64,000 bases of DNA from CAVWCQ01 sp963753545 (GCA_963753545.1 CAVWCQ010000008.1:1240001-1304000), one strand, 5' to 3'; counted from the stretch's first letter, positions 1 through 9,068 are shown. Program-made: numbers and translations. The notes: a model not told the origin generated them from the sequence alone.

Positions 1-18
1 GGCAGCCCGTCCGCGCGG

Positions 19-1221
19 ATGGAGCGGGTGGTTCGCCGCCTGCTGCAAAACCCTGAGGATATCTCCCAACTCGCCCGGCAGGAGAGCGCCTACGAACAGG
101 TGTGGATGGATCGCCCGGACCGCCCAACGTGGGTCCATGTCGACATGGAGGCGATTGCCTACAACGTGCGGCGGATCAAGGAATTGATCGGGCCAGATGT
201 GACGCTGATGGCGGTGGTCAAGGCCAATGCCTATGGGCATGGCGCGGTCCCGGTCAGCACAACCGCCCTCAACAATGGGGCGGAGGTTCTTGGCGTCGCG
301 TCCATGAACGAGGCGATTGATCTGCGCGAGGCCGGGATCAGCGCGCCGATCCTGATCCTGGGATTTACGCCGTCCTGGGCCGCGCGGCAGGTGATCCGCC
401 ACGACCTGACGGTGACCCTCTATGATGCGGAGGTTGCCCGCGCCTTTGATCGTGCTGCCCGCGAGATGAACGCCACCGTGCGCGCCCATATCAAAATCGA
501 CACGGGGATGGGGCGGCTCGGCCTGCTGCCCAACGAGGTCACGACCTTCTTCCGCAGCCTGCAAAACCTGGGAAACCTGGAGGTCGAGGGCATCTTCACT
601 CATTTTTCGGTTGCCGACGAAGACACCGCTTACACGCGCCAGCAGATCAATACCTTCGAGCGAGTCGTTGATCCACTGCTGGCTTCCGGCTATAAGTTCC
701 GCTATATCCACGCCGCCAACTCCGCCGCCGCCATCCATCTGCCCGAATCGCGCTTTAATATGGTGCGGGCAGGGATCGCCATGCACGGCCTGAATCCCGG
801 CCCCCTCGCACCCGTTCCGGCGGATTTCCGGCCCGCCCTGGAATGGAAAACAACGATTGCTCAGGTGAAACGTCTGCCGCCCAACAGTTATATCGGCTAC
901 GGCAACACCTATCGCACGCAGGGGACGCAGCGCATCGCCATCATTCCGGTGGGCTACGCCGATGGATTCCGCCGCGCGCCGCGCCGCTGGAAGCATGTCC
1001 TGGTCCGGGGCGAATTCGCGCCGCTGGTAGGGCGGGTGAGCATGGATCAGACGGCTGTGGATGTGACCCATATCGAAGAGGTGCAGATCGGGGATGAAGT
1101 CGTCCTGATCGGCGCGCAGGGCGAAAATCAGATCACCGCCGACGATGCCGCCGACTTCCTCGATACGATCAATTACGAGGTCGTCAGCACCATTCTGGCC
1201 CGCGTGCCCCGCGTCCGCTGA
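19..1221 (+). CDS. alr: Alanine racemase (5' end may lie outside window)
   Basis: PLP-dependent enzyme converting L-alanine to D-alanine for peptidoglycan. The PLP lysine is in VVKANAYGHG (K68), the second catalytic tyrosine region is IGYGNTYRT, followed by IPVGYADG and GRVSMDQ. The conserved fold begins only near residue 38 (PTWVHVDMEAI). The frame is open all the way to base 1, so the first 37 residues may be the C-terminal tail of a longer protein, for example a MurF-Alr fusion; this cannot be decided here. The C-terminal domain is complete. A GC hairpin with a T-run follows the stop. Confidence 0.93.
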   Translation: MERVVRRLLQNPEDISQLARQESAYEQVWMDRPDRPTWVHVDMEAIAYNVRRIKELIGPDVTLMAVVKANAYGHGAVPVSTTALNNGAEVLGVASMNEAIDLREAGISAPILILGFTPSWAARQVIRHDLTVTLYDAEVARAFDRAAREMNATVRAHIKIDTGMGRLGLLPNEVTTFFRSLQNLGNLEVEGIFTHFSVADEDTAYTRQQINTFERVVDPLLASGYKFRYIHAANSAAAIHLPESRFNMVRAGIAMHGLNPGPLAPVPADFRPALEWKTTIAQVKRLPPNSYIGYGNTYRTQGTQRIAIIPVGYADGFRRAPRRWKHVLVRGEFAPLVGRVSMDQTAVDVTHIEEVQIGDEVVLIGAQGENQITADDAADFLDTINYEVVSTILARVPRVR

Positions 1222-1240
1222 TATTCGCCATCCCGTAGGT

Positions 1241-1269
1241 AGGGGCGCTGCTTGCCGCGCCCAATTTTT
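1241..1269 (+). terminator. GC hairpin plus T-run after alr (repeat family B)
   Basis: GGGCGC pairs with GCGCCC around a short loop and is followed by TTTTT. The same core (aggggcgctgcttgccgcgc) recurs near 12291 and 37096, so it is both a terminator candidate and a dispersed repeat. Confidence 0.6.
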
Positions 1270-1284
1270 GCTGGCGCGTTTGGC

Positions 1285-1335
1285 GGAAATAATCTTCTCG
1301 CTTTTTACCTTGCTTTTCTTTGCGCTCTCCGCGCC
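1285..1335. repeat. Repeat family C copy 1 (cttttctttgcgctctccgcg)
   Basis: The pyrimidine-rich phrase ttgcttttctttgcg plus ctctccgcg recurs at 44034-44110, 44149-44226, 56727-56768 and, expanded, at 63785-63955. It has no coding meaning here. Confidence 0.6.
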
Positions 1336-1353
1336 ACCTGCTTTTATCTTTTT

Positions 1354-2604
1354 CTACAGCGCCCCGATCAGCTTGCTTCCAAACCCGTCCAGCGTGCAGC
1401 GCTCGATCACCAGATCCTGCGCCGCGTGGAAGGCCATAAAATCGCGCATCGCCCCGGCGACATCCGCCAGTAATTCCTCACTCGGCTCGATGCCCGGCTC
1501 AAAATGCAGCGCCTTCAGGCGGAGCGTGCCCGTCTTGCGCTCCAGCTTGGGATCGAAGCGGCCCACCAGTCGATCCCGGTGCAGGATCGGCAGGCAGAAG
1601 TAACCCCAGATACGATCCGCTTCATGCTTATAGGCTTCAATGGTATTGTGGAAGCCCCACAGCGACTCGTCGCGTCCCCTGGCCCAGAATAGACTGTCGA
1701 AGAAGCTGAGAAATGTGGTGCGTTCGGCGCGGATCGCGCCATCGGCGGCCTGCTGCACCAGCGGCAGCAGATCGCGGTGGACGATCATCGGCACAGCCTG
1801 TCCATCCATCTGTTCGCCCATCACTTCGACGGCGACACCTTCCGCCAGCAGTTTCTTCACGATAGCTCGCCCCTCCCTGAGGCGGCGGCGTATCTCATCG
1901 GTGTAATAAAGCGCATGGTCTGGTTCGCAGATACCCAGCGCCTTGATCGCTCGTTCGATCAGGTAGCGCTGCGTCTCTTCCCGCGTTGGCTCCGACGTGT
2001 CGACCCACTCGGGCAGGGTCCGTTCCCGTAGATCATAGATGCGGTGGAAATTCACCCGGTTGCTGATCATCAACTCGCCCCGGTTATACAGGTATTCGAG
2101 CGCTTGCTTGGCGGGCTTCCAGTCCCACCAACTACCGCGTTTTTCTGTGGGATTTTCAAAGTCGGAGACACGCAGCGGTCCTTCCTGGCGAATCCGCTCC
2201 CGCACCTGTTCCGCCAGCGCGAGATTGTTGGGATCGTGCGCCCAGGTCGGCCACCAGCCGTCACCAATATCCGTGCCCTGCATTTTACCCAGCCGGTGGC
2301 GGTAATCCTTCAGCGGGATGATCGACGCCGCATGCTGCCAGTATTCGAACAGGCGGCGATCTGCCGGATCGAAGATCAGGCGGTCAAAGTCGGCGGGATC
2401 GTAGCGCCCCAGGCGGCTCCAGATGGCGATGTATTGGGCGCGCTGGACGACGTGCAGCGTATCGATCTGGACGCAGCCGACCTGATCCACAACGTTATAA
2501 ATCGCGTCGGGAGTCGGGGCAGGTGTCGATTCCGGCGAAGCGTCGAGTCCCTGGGTGTGCAGGGCCAGGGCGCGAACAGCAGACAACGGCAGGGGTTTGA
2601 CCAT
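1354..2604 (-). CDS. AlkX/YcaQ-type winged-helix DNA glycosylase
   Basis: 416-residue member of the HTH_42/YcaQ family, which unhooks alkylated bases and interstrand crosslinks. The family's catalytic Gln-X-Asp motif is visible as CVQIDTL. The downstream segments VVQRAQYIAIWSRLG and FEYWQHAASIIP are typical, as is the C-terminal winged-helix part ending near the GFGSKL motif. The frame stays open to 2727, but the ATG at 2604 is preceded by AAGGTG at good spacing and starts the typical N-terminus (MVKPLPLSAVRALAL), so I use it. It is divergent from the gene at 2763. Function is from family knowledge. Confidence 0.88.
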   Translation of the reverse strand: MVKPLPLSAVRALALHTQGLDASPESTPAPTPDAIYNVVDQVGCVQIDTLHVVQRAQYIAIWSRLGRYDPADFDRLIFDPADRRLFEYWQHAASIIPLKDYRHRLGKMQGTDIGDGWWPTWAHDPNNLALAEQVRERIRQEGPLRVSDFENPTEKRGSWWDWKPAKQALEYLYNRGELMISNRVNFHRIYDLRERTLPEWVDTSEPTREETQRYLIERAIKALGICEPDHALYYTDEIRRRLREGRAIVKKLLAEGVAVEVMGEQMDGQAVPMIVHRDLLPLVQQAADGAIRAERTTFLSFFDSLFWARGRDESLWGFHNTIEAYKHEADRIWGYFCLPILHRDRLVGRFDPKLERKTGTLRLKALHFEPGIEPSEELLADVAGAMRDFMAFHAAQDLVIERCTLDGFGSKLIGAL

Positions 2605-2699
2605 GATCACCGCACCTTGTGTGGAGGCGAAATAATAGGTCAATTTTAGCACAAAGGTTCTAGAAAGACAAAGCTGAGTCTGTCCTATCGGACCGGCTA

Positions 2700-2705
2700 T
2701 ATAAT
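2700..2705 (+). promoter_or_regulatory. Possible -10 box (TATAAT)
   Basis: Perfect TATAAT in the divergent intergenic region upstream of the small membrane gene. No convincing -35 hexamer is seen 17 bases upstream. Confidence 0.35.
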
Positions 2706-2762
2706 GAATAGGGACATCGTTACTCAAATGGGATGAACGGATGAAAACAGGTCGCAGCTATT

Positions 2763-3059
2763 TTGTTGATCGAGTTGGCAATCTTCGGGATCGTGGGTCT
2801 GATCGGCGCGTTATCGGGCTGGCACACGCTGGCAGATTATGCGGTTGCGCTGCGCTATGCGGGTATCACGGCGATTATTGCCGGTCTGGTGAGCTTGTAT
2901 GGGGGCTTCGAATCCGGGCGCAGCCTCACATACATCATCGGCTCGATGTCCCTCCCGCGAGAGACGGTCAAACAAAACACAGGCTGCCTCACCCGGTCAT
3001 TTGTACTGTGCGGAGTGAGCGGGGGAATAGCGATCCTCTTGAGCATTCTGCTGGCCTGA
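2763..3059 (+). CDS. Small membrane protein, unknown
   Basis: 98 residues with three hydrophobic stretches (residues about 1-17, 27-46 and 80-98), consistent with a small integral membrane protein. The assigned start is TTG with no clear ribosome site. An ATG at 2741 in another frame (MKTGRS) would join this frame if one base in the TTTT run at 2761-2764 were wrong, and may be the real start. I do not recognise a family. It ends 47 bases before the deacetylase gene and is probably co-transcribed. Confidence 0.5.
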   Translation: MLIELAIFGIVGLIGALSGWHTLADYAVALRYAGITAIIAGLVSLYGGFESGRSLTYIIGSMSLPRETVKQNTGCLTRSFVLCGVSGGIAILLSILLA

Positions 3060-3106
3060 ACGGTAAAATAGTCTTTGCTTCCAATTGATTCACAAGGATG
3101 ATCCCA

Positions 3107-3853
3107 ATGGCTTCGAAAACAGCATACCTGACCATTGACGACGCGCCCTCCGACGATTTCGGGGAGAAGATCGACTATCTGGCGGAGCAGGGCATCCCGG
3201 CGGTGATCTTCTGCCGGGGCGAAAGTGTGAAGTCGCGCCCTGATCTCTCCGTGTATGCTGTGCAGCGCGGATTCATCCTGGGCAACCACAGCTACAGCCA
3301 CCCCTATTTTTCCGACCTGGACCTCGACGCCTGTTTTGACCAGATCATGCGCACCGATGCACTGCTCAATGCCGTTTACCAGCGGGCAGGAGTGGCGCGC
3401 GCCGCGAAATATTTCCGCTTCCCCTTCGGTGACAAGGGCGGCCTCACCTATGATGATCCGTTTTCCGGCTATGAGGGGGAAGGGCTGGAACGCAAGGATC
3501 GCTTGCAGGCGTTTCTGCGCGGGATGGGCTACAGCAAGCCGAAATTCCCCGGCATCACCTACCAGTATTACCGCGCGGCGGGGCTGGATCAGGACGTGGA
3601 CTGGTACTGGACCTTCGACACAGTGGATTATGGCCTGTTGATGGACGAGCCGCCTTTTGGCATCAACAGCATCGAGAAGATTTTCGACCGCATGGACGAA
3701 GACGATCCCGAAGGGGGCAGGGGCCTGAACGATCCCGCCTCTGAGGAGATCATCCTGATGCACGACTTCGCAGAGACGACACCCGCCTTTTTCGCCATGA
3801 TCGACCGCCTGTGGGAGATGGGGATCAAATTCAAGCGCATCCCCGCGGGGTAA
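3107..3853 (+). CDS. Polysaccharide deacetylase (NodB domain)
   Basis: 248-residue carbohydrate esterase 4 type protein. The metal-site Asp pair is in LTIDDAPSDDF, the metal-binding histidines in NHSYSHPYF, and the arginine/proline motif is FRFPFGDKGG. A late LMHDF supplies the usual His-Asp. An upstream in-frame ATG at 3098 directly abuts AAGG, whereas the ATG at 3107 sits nine bases after it, so 3107 is the start. There is no signal peptide, so it is cytoplasmic or exported non-classically. Known members remove N-acetyl groups from chitooligosaccharides or peptidoglycan; substrate unknown. Confidence 0.85.
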   Translation: MASKTAYLTIDDAPSDDFGEKIDYLAEQGIPAVIFCRGESVKSRPDLSVYAVQRGFILGNHSYSHPYFSDLDLDACFDQIMRTDALLNAVYQRAGVARAAKYFRFPFGDKGGLTYDDPFSGYEGEGLERKDRLQAFLRGMGYSKPKFPGITYQYYRAAGLDQDVDWYWTFDTVDYGLLMDEPPFGINSIEKIFDRMDEDDPEGGRGLNDPASEEIILMHDFAETTPAFFAMIDRLWEMGIKFKRIPAG

Positions 3854-3861
3854 TAAGGAGT

Positions 3862-3884
3862 GGGGCAGGGGTATTGCCTGCCCC
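3862..3884. terminator. Bidirectional hairpin between convergent genes
   Basis: GGGGCAGG and CCTGCCCC pair around a 7-base loop in the 41-base gap between the deacetylase (+) and the gene at 3895 (-). No strong T-run. Confidence 0.5.
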
Positions 3885-3894
3885 AGTAGTTGAT

Positions 3895-4278
3895 TTACTG
3901 CGCGACAGCCATTTGCTGCCGGATGTGATCCAACGCCTCGTCAACGGTCTCAAACAAAGGCAGATGCAGACTCCCATACTGCTCCTGTTTTGCTGCCTGC
4001 GATATCAGCCGCACCATGTCGGATGTGCCGACCAGGACTGGATAGAGATCAATGTCCTCTATGACTTTCGTCATCTCGAACATGCCGACCACGACATCGG
4101 GAAATAAGAGATTCAGTAGAGAAAGATCTGAAATCAGATAAAGGAACCCGCCAGCTGACTGCGCTGCCTGAACAATGTCTTCCCGCAGAAGTGGTGCATC
4201 AGCCGTAAGGTCCGCTGGTGGCACAAAGCGCAGCAGCAGAATAGGTTCGTTTTGTAGTGTGATACGTTCAATAGACAT
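3895..4278 (-). CDS. STAS/SpoIIAA-like small protein, unknown role
   Basis: 127 residues. The alternating pattern (ILLLRFVPPADL, GGFLYLISDLSLL, YPVLVGTSDMVRLIS) resembles an alpha/beta STAS or SpoIIAA-like fold, but no diagnostic motif was identified. Start supported by AGGGGG just upstream. Its 5' region contains the structured intergenic element at 4405-4675. It could act in signalling; this is only fold-level inference. Confidence 0.6.
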   Translation of the reverse strand: MSIERITLQNEPILLLRFVPPADLTADAPLLREDIVQAAQSAGGFLYLISDLSLLNLLFPDVVVGMFEMTKVIEDIDLYPVLVGTSDMVRLISQAAKQEQYGSLHLPLFETVDEALDHIRQQMAVAQ

Positions 4279-4404
4279 AAGTCCCCCTGATGGATATGTG
4301 GCAAATCCCGCTTGATGTAGCTTACGGGGTTTGCGTTAAAATAGCATTAAGGAATTGTCATGGAAAATTAAGGTGCCTTAAGGGAGATAATACGAACGTT
4401 TATC

Positions 4405-4480
4405 GGCCCCAGCAGTTTTTCTCACCTTTATCTTCAAATTCGTACTTAAAGTTCAACTTTAAAGGAGTATTTTGGGGACC
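4405..4480. repeat. Conserved two-arm element, copy 1 (5' block)
   Basis: A perfect 17-base inverted repeat TTAAAGTTCAACTTTAA lies at 4446-4462, followed by aaggagtatttt. Outer arms GGCCCC (4405-4410) and GGGGACC (4474-4480) can pair. The same layout occurs at 36906-36977 with a different but pairing outer stem. The following tgTATACTgag (4491-4496) resembles a -10 box. Confidence 0.55.
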
Positions 4481-4499
4481 CTGCTGGGTGTATACTGAG

Positions 4500-4675
4500 A
4501 GTAAGCGCCGCCCATGCCTGGATGCAGCCGGTGATAAAAACAGGTATAGGCTCTTCGAAAAAAGAGGCTGGCTTTCAGGTAGGTAGCTGGTTAGGGAATG
4601 GTTGGTCAGGGTCCCGAAAAAATAGGATTCCGGGAAACGCTACGCGGCGAAGTGATCAACTAATTTTTCCGAAAA
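4500..4675 (+). ncRNA. Candidate structured RNA or non-autonomous element, copy 1
   Basis: Noncoding tract after the two-arm element. Its second half (ggttagg at 4588, GTCA, CCGAAAAAA, then AGTGATCAACTAATTTTT at 4651-4667) aligns block for block with 37385-37475. The AGT/ACT hairpin followed by T5 resembles a terminator. Direction, and whether it is transcribed at all, are unproven; it could equally be a MITE-like insertion. The remaining gap 4279-4691 holds no credible gene. Confidence 0.4.
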
Positions 4676-4691
4676 GTTTATTAACGGGAGA

Positions 4692-5537
4692 CTATCTTGC
4701 CCTTTCGATCACCCCATCGGATCCCAGCGGGGCAGACGCGCCGCAGGCCGCGCAGCGCCAGTTGCCATCCTCCGGCACCATGCTGATCTGCCCACAGCGC
4801 GGGCAGCGCCAGATGTCCGCCAGACTCAGCGGCCCAGCGGGTGCGCTCTTGCCCGGTTTGACCGCCCACACAATGCGATAATCGAACTGCCAGATCTGGA
4901 TATCAACGTGCGTCAGGCCGATATCGTCGCGCAGAATCTGTTCGAGCGTCTCATGGCGATACGTGTGGCCGGGCATCAGTTTGGCGTCGAGTCCCTGGCG
5001 GTTGGTCAGCACCAGCAGCCCACCGGGGCGCAGCACGCGGGCCAGTTCGTGCAGAACGGCGCGCGGCTGCATCATAAATTCGAGCGCTTCCAGGCAGGTG
5101 ACCAGATCGAAGGTATCATCGGGGAAGGGCAGGCGTTCGGCGGGCATGTGCATCAGCACGGAGCGCGATCCGAAAGGGGCCAGTTTGGACGCAGCGGCGG
5201 TGAGCATCTTGCGGCTGAGATCGATGCCAAACACGCGCCCCTGAAAGGTCGGCTGCTCCAACAGAGCCAGCGGCAGGCGTCCCGTCCCGGTGGCGACATC
5301 GAGCACCAGCGGCGCGCGAATGTGTGGTATACGATCCAGGATCGGGCGCGCGAGATAGATATCTTCGCTCTCCGCGTCGAATGCTTTGATCCCGTCGTAG
5401 CGCGTGGCATAGACGTCGTACAGCCAGATCACGGCGCGCCGCCCCAGGTAGACGCCCTCCGTTTTAACCAACAGCCACCACAGCAGCAGAATGATTCCCG
5501 CCGCTGCTGCGCCAATCCACAAAACCGTCCCGATCAC
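4692..5537 (-). CDS. Membrane-anchored class I methyltransferase with C-terminal zinc ribbon
   Basis: 281 residues. One N-terminal transmembrane helix (residues 1-23) precedes a Methyltransf_11 domain: SAM loop VLDVATGTGRL, acidic motif VFGIDLS, LVTCLEALEFM, and VLRPGGLLVLTNR. The C-terminus carries a four-cysteine ribbon, CPRCGQ and WRCAACGA. The start is GTG with GGGGG upstream. The ribbon fused after a methyltransferase could bind RNA, protein or simply stabilise; substrate unknown. It is followed upstream by an intergenic family A repeat. Confidence 0.82.
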   Translation of the reverse strand: MIGTVLWIGAAAAGIILLLWWLLVKTEGVYLGRRAVIWLYDVYATRYDGIKAFDAESEDIYLARPILDRIPHIRAPLVLDVATGTGRLPLALLEQPTFQGRVFGIDLSRKMLTAAASKLAPFGSRSVLMHMPAERLPFPDDTFDLVTCLEALEFMMQPRAVLHELARVLRPGGLLVLTNRQGLDAKLMPGHTYRHETLEQILRDDIGLTHVDIQIWQFDYRIVWAVKPGKSAPAGPLSLADIWRCPRCGQISMVPEDGNWRCAACGASAPLGSDGVIERAR

Positions 5538-5581
5538 GCTGCCCCCGAATAGTTGCTATCCCGTACCCCCTCGCTGATTTC

Positions 5582-5652
5582 CCCCCTCTCCAGCGCAGTC
5601 TGGAGAGGGGCAAGCTGAACGCATGTTTTTCCGCGTTCAGCCGGGGTGAGGT
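5582..5652. repeat. Repeat family A copy 1 (two hairpins)
   Basis: CCCCTCTCCA pairs with TGGAGAGGGG, then GCTGAACGC pairs with GCGTTCAGC, then ccggggtgagg. The same modular layout recurs at 22592, 22733, 29783, 29963, 37162, 37663 and 63660. Confidence 0.75.
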
Positions 5653-7874
5653 CTACTCCTGCCAGGGTTCCAGCCAATAGGTCTGGCCTTCTCCCTCGGC
5701 GGTCCAGCCCAGTGTACCGTTATAATTGACCTGCCACCACAAGCGGCCCTGCGAGTCGCAGCGCGGCCCGCTGACGACAGTAAACAGGCTGCCGCCGGGA
5801 ATTTCGCCCAGCACAGTACTCTCCTCGGTGCTGCCCGGTTCCCCGCGCAGAATGTTAGCGGGGCCGGGGATCACGCGCGCCATCATCTGCGGGGCGAGGC
5901 GAGACGGTGGCGAATTGGGACAGATCAGCGGCGTGAGCCAGTATTCACCGTCGATCCCCTCCGCCGTCCATCCGGTTGAACCGCCGTAGTCCACCTGCCA
6001 CCAGTTGTACCCGCTGGCACAGCGCGGCCCATCCAGAACAACAAACACGCCGCCCCCCGGAATCTCTCCGATCATATGGCTGTCCGGCTGCGTGCCCGGC
6101 GCGCTGCGCAGTGCGTTCGGATAGCCGACCACGACCGATCCCGACGCGCCAATAGACAGGCGGGGCGGCAGCGCGCAGCCCTCGACGGAGTACGGTTCCA
6201 GCCAATAATCCTGGTTCTGGCCCTCCGCCGTCCAGCCGATGGTCCCGTTGTAGTTCACCTGCCACCAGTTGTAGCCGTTGGCGCAGGTTGGGCCGTTAAG
6301 CACGGTGAACACGCCGCCGCTGGGAATTTCCCCCGTGACAGCACTTTCCGGCCCCATGCCCGCCTGATCCCGCAGCGCGTTGGCCGATCCGGGGACGACG
6401 CGGCCCTGCCCGCCTGCTTGCAGACGTGGAGCAGGCGCGCAGCCAGTCTCAGCCGTAGCTTCAGCCGGGCGATCCGTTGTGATCCGCCACGCGACCGGAC
6501 CCCACACCAGCCCCGGTCCGCCCAGCGATCCGGTCTGCTGGCCGATGTGTTCGGTGCCGGGCACGCGCGTCAGTGCGCCGTCGCGCCACAGGTAGACCGC
6601 ATCGCTCATGTAAGCCACCGTTTGCCCGTCAGGAGAGATGGCGATCTGTGCCGGGAAGCCGCCAAATCCCAGCGGGGCCGTGCTGCTGCGGGCGGGATTA
6701 ATCACCGACCAGAGCAGCCGCGTTCCCTCGATTCCGGTGATCAGAGTCGCGGCGGATGGGTCGGCGTGGGGCGTGTAGAGTTCTGGCGCGGCGGGTGCAT
6801 CCGTGATCTGCCCGCTGGCCGGATCGAGGATTTCCCACGCACCATCGCCGCGCAGCACAGCCAGCACTTCCTGATCGTCTCTGCTGGTCCAGTGCAGATC
6901 GAGCACCGACTGCGTATTGGAACTGCCTACCAGAATTTCCTGGAGCAGCGCCCCGCCTGGATCGTAGAGATAGACCACCTGCTCGAACTGTCCGGTGGCG
7001 TTATTAAAGCTGCTGTTGATCAGGGCGATCCCGCTCTGGCCCCATTCAATCTGGGCGATGGCAAAATTGCCCGCGTCCACGTAGGGAACAGGCAGGTTCG
7101 GCTGGATAATTGCGCGCTGCCCGCTGTCAAAGTGATAAACCACCAGCCGCCGCGCATAGTCCGGCAGGACAATTTCCGTCCAGGCCAGCGCGCTGCCATC
7201 GGGCGACCAGGCGGGGGTAGAGCGCATAATCGCATCGCCGTTTTCGCCCGTAAAGGTCGCGTTTTCCGGTTGATCCGCGACGTTGATCACCGTGTCCTTC
7301 GCCAGATTCCACACCCAGATATTGGTTGGCACGAAGCCCATCAGCGTTTGCCCCCGGTTGATGGCCTCCACTGCCAGCAGCGCCCAGGAGTTGTAAGCAA
7401 CCCGCGTGCCATCCGGCGAGATCACCGGGCGTTCGCTGTATCCCCATTGCGTGATTTGCACCAGTTCTTGCCTCGCCTCGATCCAGGCCCACAGATCGCC
7501 CCGCATGAGCATGATCAGCGGCTGGTCGTCCAACGATACAACGGGACTGGAGTTCAGGCAGTCTGGGCACGGCGAGGGTTTGCCCAACCGTGACCAGCCG
7601 CGATTCTGCCATGCAGTTCGCGGCGGCCAGATTGTCGCTGGACGTTCCCACGAGCCGCGCGATGCTGTCCAGCGTGTCGCCTTCCGCCACTGTGTACGCT
7701 TGCCAGTCTGCTGGTCGGCGGACACGATGGTTCGGACGTTCCGGGCAACGTGGGGGTGGCGCTGGATTCAAGTTGAGGCGTGATAGTCAGCATGGGTCGG
7801 GGCTTCTGATCCGGCCCGCACGCCGCCAGGAGAACCACTAATCCCGCCAGAATCAGGATAGATCGCTGGATCAT
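5653..7874 (-). pseudogene. LysM / PD40 / triple SH3 lipoprotein, broken by two frameshifts
   Basis: Reads as one secreted lipoprotein over three frames. It has a lipobox signal peptide (VVLLAACGPD) starting at 7874 behind AAGGAGGA, then a LysM domain (AYTVAEGDTLDSIARLVG) in a second frame, then a beta-propeller-like PD40 region (VISPDGTRVAYNS, AWSPDGSALAW) and three SH3-type repeats, each ending like CxxGYNWWQVxYxGTxGWTAEG, in a third frame. Frame changes lie near 7710 and 7555. The neighbour at 7950 has the same signal-LysM start. All domains are well preserved, so sequence error or very recent inactivation is likely. Probably a cell-envelope sensor or wall-binding protein. Confidence 0.8.
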
Positions 7875-7913
7875 GGTTGTTCCTCCTTGGGTGGTGGGCA
7901 GGCAGGTACATCG

Positions 7914-7939
7914 TGGGGCGGGTTCGTTGGCCCGCCCCT
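7914..7939. terminator. GC hairpin between two lipoprotein genes
   Basis: GGGGCGGG pairs with CCCGCCCC around ttcgttgg. It lies in the 75-base gap between the two same-strand genes. Confidence 0.45.
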
Positions 7940-7949
7940 TTAGGTTGAA

Positions 7950-9068
7950 TTACTGGGTAGCAATCGTTGCGAGTTCGCTGTTGAACGTTGAGCCGTCAGG
8001 CATGGTTGCGGTCCCTGTCAGAGTCCCATTCGTTCCAACCGGAACAGCCCAGGTGATGAGCGTCCCGTCCGCTGGATTCAGATCGGAGCCAACGACCTGT
8101 GACGGCCCGGTTCCACGCGGGATATACGTGAAGTCGATGCGGGTCGCTCCGACGGGCGCATCAGCCCACCCCACACTGATCGTTGCTCCGGTTTGCAGCG
8201 TGTACGTGCCATTTTGGAAGCTGATGTAGGGCGACAGGCTCAGAACGTTGCGCTGGCCTTCCGGCGGAGTAAACGTTGGGTTATAGGTAATCGTGAAGAT
8301 ATTGCTCAGGCGCTGCGCCGTATCCCCATAGGCAACCGCCTGGAAGCTGTAGATGCCGGTGGCAGGGAAGTCGTAATCGACAAACGCGCCATCCCAGGGA
8401 TCGACATCCTGCCCGACATAAATTGCTGGGCCGCCCGTTGGGTCGTTGACATAAAACGATACACTGATCGCGTTGATCACCGTCCCGACATCGAGGCGCA
8501 CCGTTTCGGAGTAGGTGACTGCCGCCCGGTTAGCGTCCATCCAATAGGGAACCGCCGCCAACTGCTGCCCAAAGATAGGGCCAGTTCCGCCCGTGTTGGG
8601 GATGGTAGGCGCGGCTGTTGGGTAGCTGGGCAGACCGGGAACGCGAATCTGCTGCCCCACAAAGATCAATTCGGTGCTGCTCAGGCAGTTGGCCTGCACC
8701 AGTTGATCGACGGTTGCGCCCGTCACCTCGGCAATCACACCCAGCGTATCGCCCGCCGCAACCGTATAGACGGGCCAATTTGCTTGCACGACGCAGTTTG
8801 CCCGCGTGGGCGCGGTGTTAACGGTACCGGGCTGCGCGCCGCCCGCCAGGGTGAAGGTGGGCGTAACGGGAAAGGCCAGCGTGCCAGCCGGGATCACGGT
8901 CCCCGGTGTCAGGGTCAGATTCATAGGCCGTGTGGGGATCAGCGTCGGCAGATTAGTTCGCCCCTTGTTGTTATTGCTGCTCAGACTGCATGCCGCTGCC
9001 GCGCTCAGAAGTGCAAGAGCCGGAATCAGCATCAGGATCCGACGCAGAATCAGATGAGAGCGCTGCAT
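7950..9068 (-). CDS. Secreted LysM lipoprotein with Ig-like repeats
   Basis: 372 residues. Signal peptide and lipobox (ALALLSAAAACSLSS), then a Thr/Pro-rich linker, one LysM domain (VYTVAAGDTLGVIAEVTG to IRVPGLP, about residues 98-145), then two beta-rich modules resembling bacterial Ig/Gmad folds. AGGAGA precedes the ATG. LysM domains bind N-acetylglucosamine polymers, so it probably sits on the wall or envelope. It lies upstream of, and shares an N-terminal layout with, the broken lipoprotein at 5653-7874. Confidence 0.8.
   Translation of the reverse strand: MQRSHLILRRILMLIPALALLSAAAACSLSSNNNKGRTNLPTLIPTRPMNLTLTPGTVIPAGTLAFPVTPTFTLAGGAQPGTVNTAPTRANCVVQANWPVYTVAAGDTLGVIAEVTGATVDQLVQANCLSSTELIFVGQQIRVPGLPSYPTAAPTIPNTGGTGPIFGQQLAAVPYWMDANRAAVTYSETVRLDVGTVINAISVSFYVNDPTGGPAIYVGQDVDPWDGAFVDYDFPATGIYSFQAVAYGDTAQRLSNIFTITYNPTFTPPEGQRNVLSLSPYISFQNGTYTLQTGATISVGWADAPVGATRIDFTYIPRGTGPSQVVGSDLNPADGTLITWAVPVGTNGTLTGTATMPDGSTFNSELATIATQ

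Noticed and set aside
4290..4586. 98-codon plus-strand frame in the intergenic region
   Set aside because: No ribosome site or conserved feature, and it runs through the structured element; more likely noncoding.
6076..7593. Plus-strand open frame of 505 codons
   Set aside because: Antisense to the LysM/SH3 lipoprotein; composition of a shadow frame.
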